This document shows positions 7,696 to 16,554 of a stretch of DNA of 64,000 nt, piece by piece (the stretch's first letter is position 1; each line of letters opens with the position of its first letter). Location: positions 124,001 to 188,000 of the forward strand of contig NZ_JAHSTW010000013.1 of NCBI RefSeq assembly GCF_019145195.1. Direction: 5' to 3'. A program made the position numbers and the translations under genes. The stretch comes from Pseudomonas siliginis. GTDB taxonomy: Bacteria > Pseudomonadota > Gammaproteobacteria > Pseudomonadales > Pseudomonadaceae. The notes under the pieces are model-generated. The model saw nothing but the letters and a program-made list of their open reading frames with translations, was not told where the DNA came from and did not search any database.

Positions 7696-9042
7696 ATGAC
7701 TGATCTGCTCACGTCCATCCAAACCGCACTCGGCCTGCCCCACACGCCGATCCCCTTCAACGGTGACGGCGCGTTGCCCTCGGCGTTCGCAGTCACTGAA
7801 CTGGCCTGCGCCAGCATCGCCGCTGCCGGGCAAGCGCTCAGCGAATTGCTTCACCAGCAAATCGGGCACTTGCCTGCGGTTGCAGTCGACCGCCGTCTGG
7901 CCTCGTTGTGGTTCTCCACCTCGCTGCGCCCGATCGGCTGGCAGGTGCCGCCGTTATGGGATCCCGTCGCCGGCGACTATGCGACCCGGGACGGCTGGAT
8001 CCGTCTGCACACCAACGCCCCGCATCACCGCGCCGCCGCTGAACGCGTGCTCGGTGCCTGCGCCGATCGTGCCGCAATGGCGGCGAAAGTCGCACAGTGG
8101 GCGAGCGCGGATCTTGAGCAGGCGGTGGTCGACGCCAAGGGCTGCGCCGCCGAAATGCGCAGTTGGGCGCAGTGGCAGCAACACCCGCAGGGGGTGGCGG
8201 TGAATGCCGAAGCGCTGGTGCAGTTCATCGAGCAGACGGACGAGAACCGCAGCCCATGGCAAGGTTCGATCGCACGACCGCTGGCCGGGATCAAGGTGCT
8301 CGACCTGACCCGCGTGCTCGCCGGCCCCACCGCCAGCCGCTTTCTCGCCGGGCTGGGCGCCAACGTCTTGCGCATCGATCCACCGAGCTGGAACGAACCC
8401 GGTGTGGTCCCGGAAATGACCGTGGGCAAACGCTGTGCGCGGCTGGATCTGCAGGCTCCTGCGGATCGCGCGGTGTTTGAAGGCCTGTTGAAAGACGCCG
8501 ACATTCTGCTGCACGGCTACCGCGCCGATGCGCTGGAACATCTGGGGTTTGGTATTGAACGCCGAAGGCAGCTGGCACCGGGGCTGATCGACGTCTGCCT
8601 CAACGCCTACGGCTGGAGCGGCCCCTGGCAGAACCGCCGGGGCTTCGACAGCCTGGTGCAGATGAGCAGCGGCATCGCCGAGGCCGGACAGCATTGGAAG
8701 CACAGCGATAAACCGACGCCGCTGCCGGTGCAGGCGCTGGATCATGCGACCGGGTATCTGATGGCGGCGAGTGCGATCAGATTGCTGACTGAACGACTGG
8801 CCAACGGTCGCGGGGGCGCGGCGCGGTTGTCGCTGGCACGGACGGCGAAGCTGTTGGTCGAGCATGGGCCGGGGACGCATGACCCGCTGCGGGCCGAAGA
8901 TGCGCTGGATCAGGATCCGGCGATTGAACACACCGCGTGGGGGCCGGCGCGGAGGTTGCGCGTGCCGCTGCAGATCAGCGGGGCGGCGGTGCGGTGGGAT
9001 TGGCCCGCCGCCGAATTGGGGTCACATCGGGCGCAGTGGTGA
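7696..9042 (+). CDS. CaiB/BaiF (class III) CoA-transferase family protein
   Basis: This 448-residue protein carries the family III CoA-transferase fold in its C-terminal half. LAGIKVLDLTRVLAGP begins near 196, a CoA-binding region with GKRCARLDL follows, then the GFDSLVQMSSGIA block that holds the usual catalytic aspartate. The first 190 residues are a poorly conserved repeat of the same kind of fold, giving a longer protein than CaiB or formyl-CoA transferase (about 400-430). Class III enzymes move CoA between carboxylic acids; the substrate here cannot be named. The gene stands alone between two REP units. An upstream CCGGAGGG site supports ATG 7696. Confidence 0.85.
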   Translation: MTDLLTSIQTALGLPHTPIPFNGDGALPSAFAVTELACASIAAAGQALSELLHQQIGHLPAVAVDRRLASLWFSTSLRPIGWQVPPLWDPVAGDYATRDGWIRLHTNAPHHRAAAERVLGACADRAAMAAKVAQWASADLEQAVVDAKGCAAEMRSWAQWQQHPQGVAVNAEALVQFIEQTDENRSPWQGSIARPLAGIKVLDLTRVLAGPTASRFLAGLGANVLRIDPPSWNEPGVVPEMTVGKRCARLDLQAPADRAVFEGLLKDADILLHGYRADALEHLGFGIERRRQLAPGLIDVCLNAYGWSGPWQNRRGFDSLVQMSSGIAEAGQHWKHSDKPTPLPVQALDHATGYLMAASAIRLLTERLANGRGGAARLSLARTAKLLVEHGPGTHDPLRAEDALDQDPAIEHTAWGPARRLRVPLQISGAAVRWDWPAAELGSHRAQW

Positions 9043-9054
9043 TTTTGAGGCTGC

Positions 9055-9107
9055 CTTCGCGAGCAGGCTCGCTCCCACATGTATTCGCGTAGTCCTGCTC
9101 GCGAAGG
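9055..9107. repeat. REP pair, degenerate second arm, copy 3
   Basis: A reverse arm at 9055-9080 is followed by a decayed forward arm (TCCTGCTCGCGAAGG near 9092-9107). It lies between convergent genes. Confidence 0.75.
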
Positions 9108-9133
9108 GGCCTGCCCGGCCAAAGCAAACCCGC

Positions 9134-10561
9134 CTACAAACTCAACACCCCGCTATACAACCCATACGCCGCCAGCCCCGCACCGATCACCACGCAAGCA
9201 AAAATCCCTTTCTCCACCGTAGTGAAAACCGGTTTCCCCTGTTCACGCTTGGCCTTGGCAAACAGGATCACCCCCGGCGCATACAGCAGCGCCGACAGCA
9301 GCAGATATTTCACTCCCCCGGCATACAACAGCCACACCGCATAAACCAGGGCGATGCCGCCGATCAGCAGATCCTTGGTGCGCTCGGCCGAGGCGTGTTC
9401 GTAGGTTTCGCCGCGCCCGCTGAGCAGCACCGCGTAGGCCGCCGACCACAAATACGGCACCAGAATCATCGACGACGCCAGATAGATCAGGCTGGTGTAA
9501 GTACCCGCCGAGAACAATGTGATCAGCAGGAAAATCTGGATCATCACATTGGTCAGCCACAGCGCGTTGACCGGCACGTGGTTCTTGTTTTCCTTCTTCA
9601 GGAACGCTGGCATGGTTTTGTCCTTGGCCGTGGCGAAGAGGATTTCCGCGCACAGCAAGGCCCATGACAACAACGCGCCCAACAGCGAAATCGCCAGCCC
9701 GATGCTGATCAGTAACGCACCCCACGGCCCGACGATGTGCTCGAGCACCGCTGCCAGTGAAGGGTTCTGCAAATTGGCCAGCTCCGGCTGGCTCATGATC
9801 CCCAGCGACAGCACGTTGACCAGCACCAGCAGCGCCAGCACACCGAGAAACCCGATCACCGTGGCGCGGCCGACGTCGCTGCGTTTTTCTGCGCGAGCCG
9901 AATAGACGCTGGCGCCTTCGATGCCGATGAAGACGAAAACGGTGACCAGCATCATGTTGCGCACTTGGTCCATCACCCCGCCGAAGTTCGGGTTGCTGCG
10001 GCCCCAGATGTCGCGGGTGAAGATGTCAGCCTTGAACGCGACGGCAGCGATGACGATGAACATGATCAGCGGCACAACCTTGGCCACGGTGGTCAACTGG
10101 TTGATCAGCGCCGCCTCCTTGATCCCGCGCATCACCAGAAAATGCACCGCCCACAACAGCACCGAAGCGCAGCCGATGGCGATCGGCGTGTTGCCCTGAC
10201 CGAACACCGGGAAGAAATAGCCAAGGGTGCTGAACAGCAAGACGAAATAGCCGACGTTGCCCAGCCAGGCGCTGATCCAGTAACCCCACGCCGACGAAAA
10301 ACCCATGTAATCGCCGAACCCGGCCTTGGCGTAGGCGTAGACGCCCGAGTCCAGCTCTGGTTTGCGATTGGCCAGGGTCTGAAAGACGAAGGCCAGCGTC
10401 AGCATGCCGATTGCGGTGATGCCCCAACCGATCAGGATCGCCCCGGCATCGGCGCGCGCCGCCATGTTTTGCGGCAACGAGAAAATCCCCCCGCCGATCA
10501 TCGACCCGACCACCAGCGCGATCAACGCACCAAGGCGCAGCTTTTGCGTCGGTTGCGACAT
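9134..10561 (-). CDS. Arginine/ornithine antiporter, second copy (ArcD paralogue)
   Basis: This 475-residue transporter of the basic amino acid/polyamine antiporter family has about 12 membrane helices and the entry motif GSMIGGGIFSLPQN. ArcD exchanges outside arginine for inside ornithine. It is the same length as the arcD that heads the arc operon and closely similar along its whole length. The two genes are divergent and share the region 10562-11000. The start is ATG 10561, with AAGGAG seven bases upstream; the open frame reaches 10606 but has no ribosome site there. It may be a duplicated ArcD with different regulation or substrate range (ornithine, lysine, agmatine); the sequence does not decide. 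Confidence 0.9.
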   Translation of the reverse strand: MSQPTQKLRLGALIALVVGSMIGGGIFSLPQNMAARADAGAILIGWGITAIGMLTLAFVFQTLANRKPELDSGVYAYAKAGFGDYMGFSSAWGYWISAWLGNVGYFVLLFSTLGYFFPVFGQGNTPIAIGCASVLLWAVHFLVMRGIKEAALINQLTTVAKVVPLIMFIVIAAVAFKADIFTRDIWGRSNPNFGGVMDQVRNMMLVTVFVFIGIEGASVYSARAEKRSDVGRATVIGFLGVLALLVLVNVLSLGIMSQPELANLQNPSLAAVLEHIVGPWGALLISIGLAISLLGALLSWALLCAEILFATAKDKTMPAFLKKENKNHVPVNALWLTNVMIQIFLLITLFSAGTYTSLIYLASSMILVPYLWSAAYAVLLSGRGETYEHASAERTKDLLIGGIALVYAVWLLYAGGVKYLLLSALLYAPGVILFAKAKREQGKPVFTTVEKGIFACVVIGAGLAAYGLYSGVLSL

Positions 10562-10717
10562 GCAGATCTCCTTGAAAGAGCCGATGTTGTTTATTTGTAA
10601 CAACACCTGACTAAAAGCCTAAGGGTAGATGACGTTTATCAGGTAATGCCGAATCTCGCACCCGTTATATATAGCCGACCACGATAACGCTTATCACGTT
10701 TAAGACAGTTTTGTGCG

Positions 10718-10731
10718 CTGATCCTGATTAA
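10718..10731 (-). promoter_or_regulatory. ANR-like box for the leftward arcD paralogue
   Basis: CTGAT-cctg-ATTAA matches 8 of 10 positions of the ANR/FNR box TTGAT-N4-ATCAA. Reading leftward, a GATAAG hexamer at 10695-10690 lies where a -10 element should be if the box is centred at -41.5. Confidence 0.45.
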
Positions 10732-10924
10732 TCAATTCTGTACTGCGAAAAGATGACCGCCATTTGCCAAACGCTGAAAAGCAACTAGCGTCATAGTTCG
10801 AAAGCATTAACAGTTATTCCCGATTGCATCAGCTAAATGCCTCTGGAACGGGCCTTTCAGTCCACAGCGTTATGCCCGCAACGGGCGGACAAGTCATTCA
10901 TTAACAATGGAATGTGACCATGCA

Positions 10925-10938
10925 CTGATCCATGTCAG
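10925..10938 (+). promoter_or_regulatory. ANR-like box for the arcDABC operon
   Basis: CTGAT-ccat-GTCAG matches 7 of 10 positions of the ANR box. A TAGGCT hexamer at 10961-10966 fits a -10 element with the box centred at -41.5, the classic class II activator position, giving a start near 10973. Arc operons are known to be induced by ANR under low oxygen. Confidence 0.5.
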
Positions 10939-11000
10939 CTGTTCGAACAGACAACAGTACTAGGCTGTGAGCTCTCCTTTCCTGCAATGGAGTCATGCAA

Positions 11001-12428
11001 ATGTCTGAAGCGCCCGGAAAACTAAGACTCGGTGCACTGGTTGCACTGGTAGTCGGTTCAATGATCGGTGGCGGGATATTTTCGTTGCCACAAAACATGG
11101 CCGCCAGCGCCGACGTCGGTGCAGTGCTGATCGGCTGGGCCATCACCGCAGTCGGCATGCTCACCCTCGCTTTCGTCTTTCAGACCCTCGCCAATCGCAA
11201 GCCTGACCTGGACGGCGGTGTCTACGCCTACGCCAAGGCCGGATTCGGCGACTACATGGGTTTCTCCTCGGCCTGGGGCTACTGGATCAGCGCCTGGCTG
11301 GGCAACGTCGGTTACTTCGTTCTGCTGTTCAGCACCCTCGGCTATTTCTTTCCGATCTTCGGCGAAGGCAATACCCCGGCGGCGGTGATCGGCGCGTCCT
11401 TGCTGCTGTGGGGCGTGCATTTCCTGGTGTTGCGCGGGATCAAGGAAGCGGCGTTCATCAACCTGGTGACCACGGTCGCCAAGGTCGTGCCGCTGCTGCT
11501 GTTCGTGTTGATCGCAGTCTTCGCGTTCAGACTGGACATCTTCACCGCCGACATCTGGGGCGTGAAAAACCCTGATCTGGGCAGTGTGATGAACCAGGTG
11601 CGCAACATGATGCTGGTCACCGTCTGGGTGTTCATCGGCATCGAAGGCGCGAGCATCTTCTCCGCCCGCGCCGAGAAACGCTCGGACGTCGGCAAGGCCA
11701 CCGTGATCGGCTTCATCACCGTGCTGCTGTTTCTGGTGCTGGTGAACGTGCTGTCGCTGGGCATCATGACCCAGCCGGAACTGGCGAAACTGCAGAACCC
11801 GTCGATGGCCGCCGTGCTTGAGCATGTGGTCGGTCACTGGGGGGCGGTGCTGATCAGCGTCGGCCTGATCATCTCCTTGCTCGGCGCGCTGCTGTCGTGG
11901 GTGCTGCTGTGTGCCGAGATCATGTTCGCCGCCGCCAAAGACCACACCATGCCGGAGTTCCTGCGCAAGGAAAACGCCAACCATGTGCCGGTCAACGCCC
12001 TGTGGCTGACCAACGCGATGGTGCAGGTGTTCCTGATCATCACCCTGTTCTCGGCCAGCACTTACCTGTCGCTGATCTACCTCGCCACCTCGATGATTCT
12101 GGTGCCGTACCTGTGGTCAGCGGCCTATGCCCTGCTGCTGGCGGTGCGCGGCGAGAGCTACGAAGGCTTCGCCGCCGAGCGGCGCAAGGATCTGATCATC
12201 GGCGGTATCGCCCTGATCTATGCGGTGTGGTTGTTGTATGCCGGCGGGGTCAAGTACCTGCTGCTGTCGGCCCTGCTCTACGCGCCCGGCGCAATCCTGT
12301 TCGCCAAGGCCAAGCTGGAACTCAAACAACCGGTTTTCACCAACGTCGAGAAGCTGATTTTCGCCGCAGTGGTCGTGGGCGCCGTGGTGGCGGCCTACGG
12401 TCTCTACGATGGCTTCCTGACGCTGTAA
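11001..12428 (+). CDS. arcD: Arginine/ornithine antiporter ArcD
   Basis: This is a 475-residue inner-membrane antiporter, about 12 helices, that takes up arginine in exchange for ornithine made by the pathway. The N-terminal GSMIGGGIFSLPQN motif and the conserved SSAWGYWISAWLGNVGYF block are typical. ATG 11001 is preferred to ATG 10995 because GGAG (10989-10992) lies 8 bases before it, and the resulting N-terminus MSEAPGKLRLGAL lines up with that of the paralogue. arcA starts 35 bases downstream, so the two are co-transcribed. The order arcD-arcA-arcB-arcC is the one found in P. aeruginosa. Confidence 0.95.
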   Translation: MSEAPGKLRLGALVALVVGSMIGGGIFSLPQNMAASADVGAVLIGWAITAVGMLTLAFVFQTLANRKPDLDGGVYAYAKAGFGDYMGFSSAWGYWISAWLGNVGYFVLLFSTLGYFFPIFGEGNTPAAVIGASLLLWGVHFLVLRGIKEAAFINLVTTVAKVVPLLLFVLIAVFAFRLDIFTADIWGVKNPDLGSVMNQVRNMMLVTVWVFIGIEGASIFSARAEKRSDVGKATVIGFITVLLFLVLVNVLSLGIMTQPELAKLQNPSMAAVLEHVVGHWGAVLISVGLIISLLGALLSWVLLCAEIMFAAAKDHTMPEFLRKENANHVPVNALWLTNAMVQVFLIITLFSASTYLSLIYLATSMILVPYLWSAAYALLLAVRGESYEGFAAERRKDLIIGGIALIYAVWLLYAGGVKYLLLSALLYAPGAILFAKAKLELKQPVFTNVEKLIFAAVVVGAVVAAYGLYDGFLTL

Positions 12429-12463
12429 CCCCTGATTGAATTGTCATCTGGAGGAACACAGAA

Positions 12464-13720
12464 ATGACCACGGAAAAAGTGAAGTACGGCGTCCACTCCG
12501 AAGCCGGGAAACTGCGTAAAGTCATGGTTTGCTCCCCAGGTCTGGCCCATCAGCGGCTGACCCCGAACAACTGCGATGAACTGCTGTTCGATGACGTGTT
12601 GTGGGTGGCGCAGGCCAAGCGCGATCATTTCGACTTCGTCACCAAGATGCGCGAGCGCGGCATCGACGTGGTGGAAATGCACAACCTGCTGACCGACATC
12701 GTCGCCATTCCCGAAGCGCTGGACTGGATTCTTGAGCGCAAGGTGACCGCCGACTCGGTGGGCCTGGGCCTGATCAGCGAAGTGAAATCCTGGCTGAAAA
12801 GCCTCGAGCCACGGCACATCGCCGAATTCCTGATTGGCGGCGTGTCGGCCGATGATCTGCCGGACAGCTTCGGTGGCAAGACCATCCAGATGTTCCGCGA
12901 CTTCCTCGGCCACTCCAGCTTCATCCTGCCGCCGCTGCCCAACACCCAGTTCACCCGCGATACCACCTGCTGGATCTACGGGGGCGTGACGCTGAACCCG
13001 ATGTACTGGCCGGCGCGCCGTCAGGAAACCCTGCTGACTACCGCCATCTACAAATTCCATCCGCAATTCACCAACGCCGAATTCGAGATCTGGTATGGCG
13101 ACCCGGACAAGGATCACGGCAACTCTACCCTTGAGGGCGGCGACGTCATGCCGATTGGCAACGGTGTGGTGCTGATCGGCATGGGCGAGCGCTCATCGCG
13201 TCAGGCCATCGGCCAACTGGCGCTGAACCTGTTCAACAACAAAGCGGTGGAAAAAGTCATCGTCGCCGGCCTGCCGAAGTCCCGCGCCGCAATGCACCTG
13301 GACACCGTGTTCAGCTTCTGCGACCGCGACCTGGTGACGATCTTCCCGGAAGTGGTCAACCAGATCGTCGCCTTCACCCTGCGCCCTGACGAAAGCAAAC
13401 AGGGCGGCATCGACATCCGCCGCGAAGAAGGCAGCTTCCTCGACACCGTCGCTGCGGCGCTGAATCTGCCGAAACTGCGCGTGGTGGAAACCGGCGGCAA
13501 CAGCTTCGCCGCCGAACGCGAGCAATGGGACGACGGCAACAACGTGGTGGCGATGGAGCCCGGCGTGGTCATCGGCTACGACCGCAACACCTACACCAAC
13601 ACCCTGCTGCGCAAGGCTGGCGTGGAGGTCATCACCATCAGCGCCGGCGAGCTCGGCCGCGGCCGTGGCGGCGGCCACTGCATGACCTGCCCGATCATCC
13701 GCGACCCGATCGATTACTAA
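12464..13720 (+). CDS. arcA: Arginine deiminase
   Basis: This cytoplasmic enzyme hydrolyses L-arginine to citrulline and ammonia, the first step of the arginine deiminase pathway. At 418 residues it has the usual length. The nucleophile is C406 in GGGHCMTCP, the same number as in P. aeruginosa ArcA. The catalytic E and H are in LEGGDVMPIG and MHLDTVF. Its N-terminus VHSEAGKLRKVMVCSPG is typical of the guanidine-modifying fold. A strong CTGGAGGAA ribosome site precedes ATG 12464. It lies second in the arc operon. Confidence 0.98.
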   Translation: MTTEKVKYGVHSEAGKLRKVMVCSPGLAHQRLTPNNCDELLFDDVLWVAQAKRDHFDFVTKMRERGIDVVEMHNLLTDIVAIPEALDWILERKVTADSVGLGLISEVKSWLKSLEPRHIAEFLIGGVSADDLPDSFGGKTIQMFRDFLGHSSFILPPLPNTQFTRDTTCWIYGGVTLNPMYWPARRQETLLTTAIYKFHPQFTNAEFEIWYGDPDKDHGNSTLEGGDVMPIGNGVVLIGMGERSSRQAIGQLALNLFNNKAVEKVIVAGLPKSRAAMHLDTVFSFCDRDLVTIFPEVVNQIVAFTLRPDESKQGGIDIRREEGSFLDTVAAALNLPKLRVVETGGNSFAAEREQWDDGNNVVAMEPGVVIGYDRNTYTNTLLRKAGVEVITISAGELGRGRGGGHCMTCPIIRDPIDY

Positions 13721-13788
13721 ACGACCGTCCCCCGGCCGCACCCATCCCGTAGCGGCCGGGCCGATTACCGAATCCAAGGAGAATCATC

Positions 13789-14799
13789 ATGGCGTTTAAC
13801 ATCCACAACCGTAACCTGCTCAGCCTGGAACACCACACCCCACGTGAGCTGCGTTACCTGCTCGACCTGTCTCGCGATCTGAAACGCGCGAAATACACCG
13901 GCACCGAGCAACAGCATCTGAAGGGCAACAACATCGCCCTGATCTTCGAAAAAACCTCGACCCGCACCCGTTGCGCCTTCGAAGTGGCGGCCTATGACCA
14001 AGGCGCCAACGTCACTTACATCGACCCGAACTCCTCGCAGATCGGCCACAAGGAAAGCATGAAGGACACCGCCCGCGTGCTCGGGCGCATGTACGACGCC
14101 ATTGAGTACCGTGGCTTCAAACAGGAAATCGTCGAGGAGCTGGCCAAGTTCGCCGGCGTGCCGGTGTTCAACGGCCTGACCGATGAATATCACCCGACCC
14201 AAATGATCGCCGACGTGCTGACCATGCGTGAGCACGCCGACAAGCCGATCCACGAAATCAGCTACGCCTACTTGGGCGACGCGCGCAACAACATGGGCAA
14301 CTCGCTGCTGCTGATCGGCGCCAAACTGGGCATGGACGTGCGCATCTGCGCGCCGAAAGCCCTGTGGCCGCTGGACGATCTGGTCGCGCGCTGCAAAAAA
14401 TACGGTGAGGAAAGCGGCGCACGCATCACCCTCACCGAAGATCCGAAAGAAGCGGTCAAAGGCGTCGACTTCATTCACACCGATGTCTGGGTATCGATGG
14501 GCGAACCGGTGGAAGCCTGGGCCGAGCGTATCCAGCAACTGCTGCCGTATCAGGTCAACGCCGACCTGATGAAAGCCACCGGCAACCCGCGTACCAAGTT
14601 CATGCACTGCCTGCCGGCCTTCCACAACAGCGACACCAAGGTCGGCAAACAGATCGCCGAACAATATCCGCACCTGAAAAACGGCATCGAAGTGACCGAC
14701 GACGTGTTCGAGTCGCCGGCCTGCATCGCCTTCGAGCAAGCGGAAAACCGCATGCACACGATCAAGGCGATTTTGGTCTCGACCCTGGCTGATCTCTGA
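13789..14799 (+). CDS. arcB: Catabolic ornithine carbamoyltransferase
   Basis: This 336-residue enzyme splits citrulline with phosphate into ornithine and carbamoyl phosphate, running the anabolic reaction backwards. The carbamoyl-phosphate loop STRTR is at 57-61, and HPTQ, the ornithine-side loop DVWVSMGE and the HCLPAFH motif are all intact. Its place between arcA and arcC marks it as the catabolic type rather than ArgF. The gap from arcA is 68 bases with an AAGGAG site before ATG 13789. The P. aeruginosa enzyme is a cooperative dodecamer; whether that holds here is inference. Confidence 0.97.
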   Translation: MAFNIHNRNLLSLEHHTPRELRYLLDLSRDLKRAKYTGTEQQHLKGNNIALIFEKTSTRTRCAFEVAAYDQGANVTYIDPNSSQIGHKESMKDTARVLGRMYDAIEYRGFKQEIVEELAKFAGVPVFNGLTDEYHPTQMIADVLTMREHADKPIHEISYAYLGDARNNMGNSLLLIGAKLGMDVRICAPKALWPLDDLVARCKKYGEESGARITLTEDPKEAVKGVDFIHTDVWVSMGEPVEAWAERIQQLLPYQVNADLMKATGNPRTKFMHCLPAFHNSDTKVGKQIAEQYPHLKNGIEVTDDVFESPACIAFEQAENRMHTIKAILVSTLADL

Positions 14800-14836
14800 C
14801 GCCACAGCGCTCCCACTGAAGGAACCGGAAACCCAA

Positions 14837-14936
14837 TGTGGGAGCGAGCCTGCTCGCGAAAGTGGTGGGTCATTCAACAGCAATGTCGACTGATCTGACG
14901 CCTTCGCGAGCAGGCTCGCTCCCACAGGGATATCGG
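14837..14936. repeat. REP pair (inverted) inside the arc operon, copy 4
   Basis: Forward and reverse arms are separated by about 50 bases. It lies between arcB and arcC and is the only copy here that interrupts an evident operon. The RNA could fold into a long hairpin that stops 3' decay of the upstream message or reduces read-through into arcC. Confidence 0.9.
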
Positions 14937-14990
14937 TTCCGACAGGGAGATCGAGTCGTTTGCCATTCCTCTGCTTAGAAGGATTGCACC

Positions 14991-15920
14991 ATGCGTATCG
15001 TCGTAGCCCTGGGCGGTAACGCCCTGCTCCGCCGTGGTGAGCCGATGACCGCTGACAACCAGCGCGCCAACATCCGCATCGCCACCGAGCAAATCGCCAA
15101 GATCCATCCCGGCAACCAACTGGTCATCGCCCACGGCAATGGCCCGCAAGTCGGCCTGCTGTCGCTGCAAGCGGCGGCCTACACCTCTGTCACCCCCTAC
15201 CCGCTGGACGTGCTCGGCGCCGAAACCGAGGGCATGATCGGCTACATCATCGAACAGGAACTGGGCAACCTGCTCGACTTCGAAGTGCCGTTCGCCACCC
15301 TGCTGACCCAGGTTGAAGTCGATGCCAACGACCCGGCTTTCAAGAAGCCGAGCAAGCCGATCGGCCCGGTCTACGAGAAAGCCGAAGCGGAAAAACTCGC
15401 CGCCGAAAAAGGCTGGGCGATTGCCCCGGATGGCGACAAATTCCGCCGCGTGGTGGCCAGTCCACGGCCGAAGCGCATCTTCGAAATCCGTCCGATCAAG
15501 TGGCTGCTGGACAAGGGCAGCATCGTCATTTGCGCTGGTGGCGGCGGCATTCCGACCATGTATGACGAAAACCGTAACCTCAAGGGTATCGAGGCGGTGA
15601 TCGACAAGGATCTGTGTTCGTCGTTGCTTGCCGAGCAATTGGAAGCCGACCTGCTGGTGATCGCCACCGACGTCAACGCAGCGTTCATCGACTACGGCAA
15701 GCCGACGCAGAAAGCCATCGCCGAAGCCCACCCGGACGAACTTGAGCGCCTTGGTTTCGCCGCCGGCTCCATGGGACCGAAGGTGCAGGCAGCCTGCGAA
15801 TTCGCGCGCCATACTGGCAAGGTCGCGGTGATCGGTTCGCTGGCCGATATCGAAGCCATCGTCCAGGGCACCGCCGGTACGCGGGTCAGCACGGCGAAGC
15901 CGGGGATCAGCTACCGATAA
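14991..15920 (+). CDS. arcC: Carbamate kinase
   Basis: This 309-residue enzyme transfers phosphate from carbamoyl phosphate to ADP, the ATP-yielding step of the pathway, leaving ammonia and CO2. VVALGGNALLRRGE at the N-terminus, HGNGPQVG (near 44-51) and VICAGGGGIP (near 178) are the nucleotide and carbamoyl-phosphate binding loops of the amino-acid kinase fold. AGAAGGA-type ribosome site before ATG 14991. It is separated from arcB by a REP pair but is on the same strand and in the expected order, so it is probably still part of the operon. Confidence 0.97.
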   Translation: MRIVVALGGNALLRRGEPMTADNQRANIRIATEQIAKIHPGNQLVIAHGNGPQVGLLSLQAAAYTSVTPYPLDVLGAETEGMIGYIIEQELGNLLDFEVPFATLLTQVEVDANDPAFKKPSKPIGPVYEKAEAEKLAAEKGWAIAPDGDKFRRVVASPRPKRIFEIRPIKWLLDKGSIVICAGGGGIPTMYDENRNLKGIEAVIDKDLCSSLLAEQLEADLLVIATDVNAAFIDYGKPTQKAIAEAHPDELERLGFAAGSMGPKVQAACEFARHTGKVAVIGSLADIEAIVQGTAGTRVSTAKPGISYR

Positions 15921-15982
15921 CAATAAACGCCGGGGCAGGCTCAAGGCCTGCTCCGCTTCCATGCCTTGAAAGGAGTAGCTCA

Positions 15983-16345
15983 ATGGCCCAGTTCGAACCC
16001 GGTCATCTGCACATCGAGCGGCACGCGTTGACCGACGATGACGTCAATTACAACGTGCATCTGGACTATGAAGTGTTCACCGACCCGCAGAAAGGCAAAG
16101 GGATTCAGTTCACCCTGCACGGCAGCATGCAGGGCAAGGACATGAAGGAGGCGTTTTTCCTGCCCAAGGAAGAGGCCTACAACTTCGCCCGCGATGTCAC
16201 GCGGATCGCCGAGAAGTACGGCATACCCAAGACCCACAGCCAGATCGGCTCGGTGCACAAGCATTACGATCTGATGTTTGAAGACATTCGGCAGAAGTTG
16301 AATATGCAGTCGGGGGATCCGGTGAACCTCGAGCATTTCGAATAA
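15983..16345 (+). CDS. Small DUF5064-like protein
   Basis: This is a 120-residue soluble protein with no signal peptide or membrane span. It is rich in charged residues and has the stretches HLDYEVFTDPQKGKG and FLPKEEAYNFARDV. I recognise it as resembling the Pseudomonas family DUF5064, whose function is unknown, and I am only moderately sure of that. It follows arcC by 62 bases on the same strand with GAAAGGAG upstream of ATG 15983, so it may be the last gene of the arc operon. Nothing visible ties it to arginine use beyond position. Confidence 0.7.
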   Translation: MAQFEPGHLHIERHALTDDDVNYNVHLDYEVFTDPQKGKGIQFTLHGSMQGKDMKEAFFLPKEEAYNFARDVTRIAEKYGIPKTHSQIGSVHKHYDLMFEDIRQKLNMQSGDPVNLEHFE

Positions 16346-16367
16346 TCCGAATCCACCACATTCCCCT

Positions 16368-16455
16368 TGTGGGAGCGAGCCTGCTCGCGAAAGCCTTCTA
16401 TCAGGCATTATCGTCTTGTCTGACACACCGCTTTCGCGAGCAGGCTCGCTCCCAC
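16368..16455. repeat. REP pair (inverted), copy 5
   Basis: Forward then reverse arms between the DUF5064-like gene and gcsR. Confidence 0.9.
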
Positions 16456-16554
16456 GGGATCTGTGTTGTGACGAAAGTCCTCGCAGATTTCACCATTAGC
16501 CCGCCCCAAGGCATACTTGCCCCCCTCCGCTCTGCAGATCACTGAACCGCCCCC

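Larger units (their letters stand above)
10562..11000. promoter_or_regulatory. Divergent control region between the two arcD genes
   Basis: These 439 bases are A/T-richer than their surroundings and hold no credible gene. They contain two ANR-like boxes listed separately, a GATAA-CGC-TTATC palindrome (10683-10695) and a TTATATATA stretch near 10665. ArgR control is known for arc operons, but I could not place a convincing ArgR site by eye. Confidence 0.7.
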
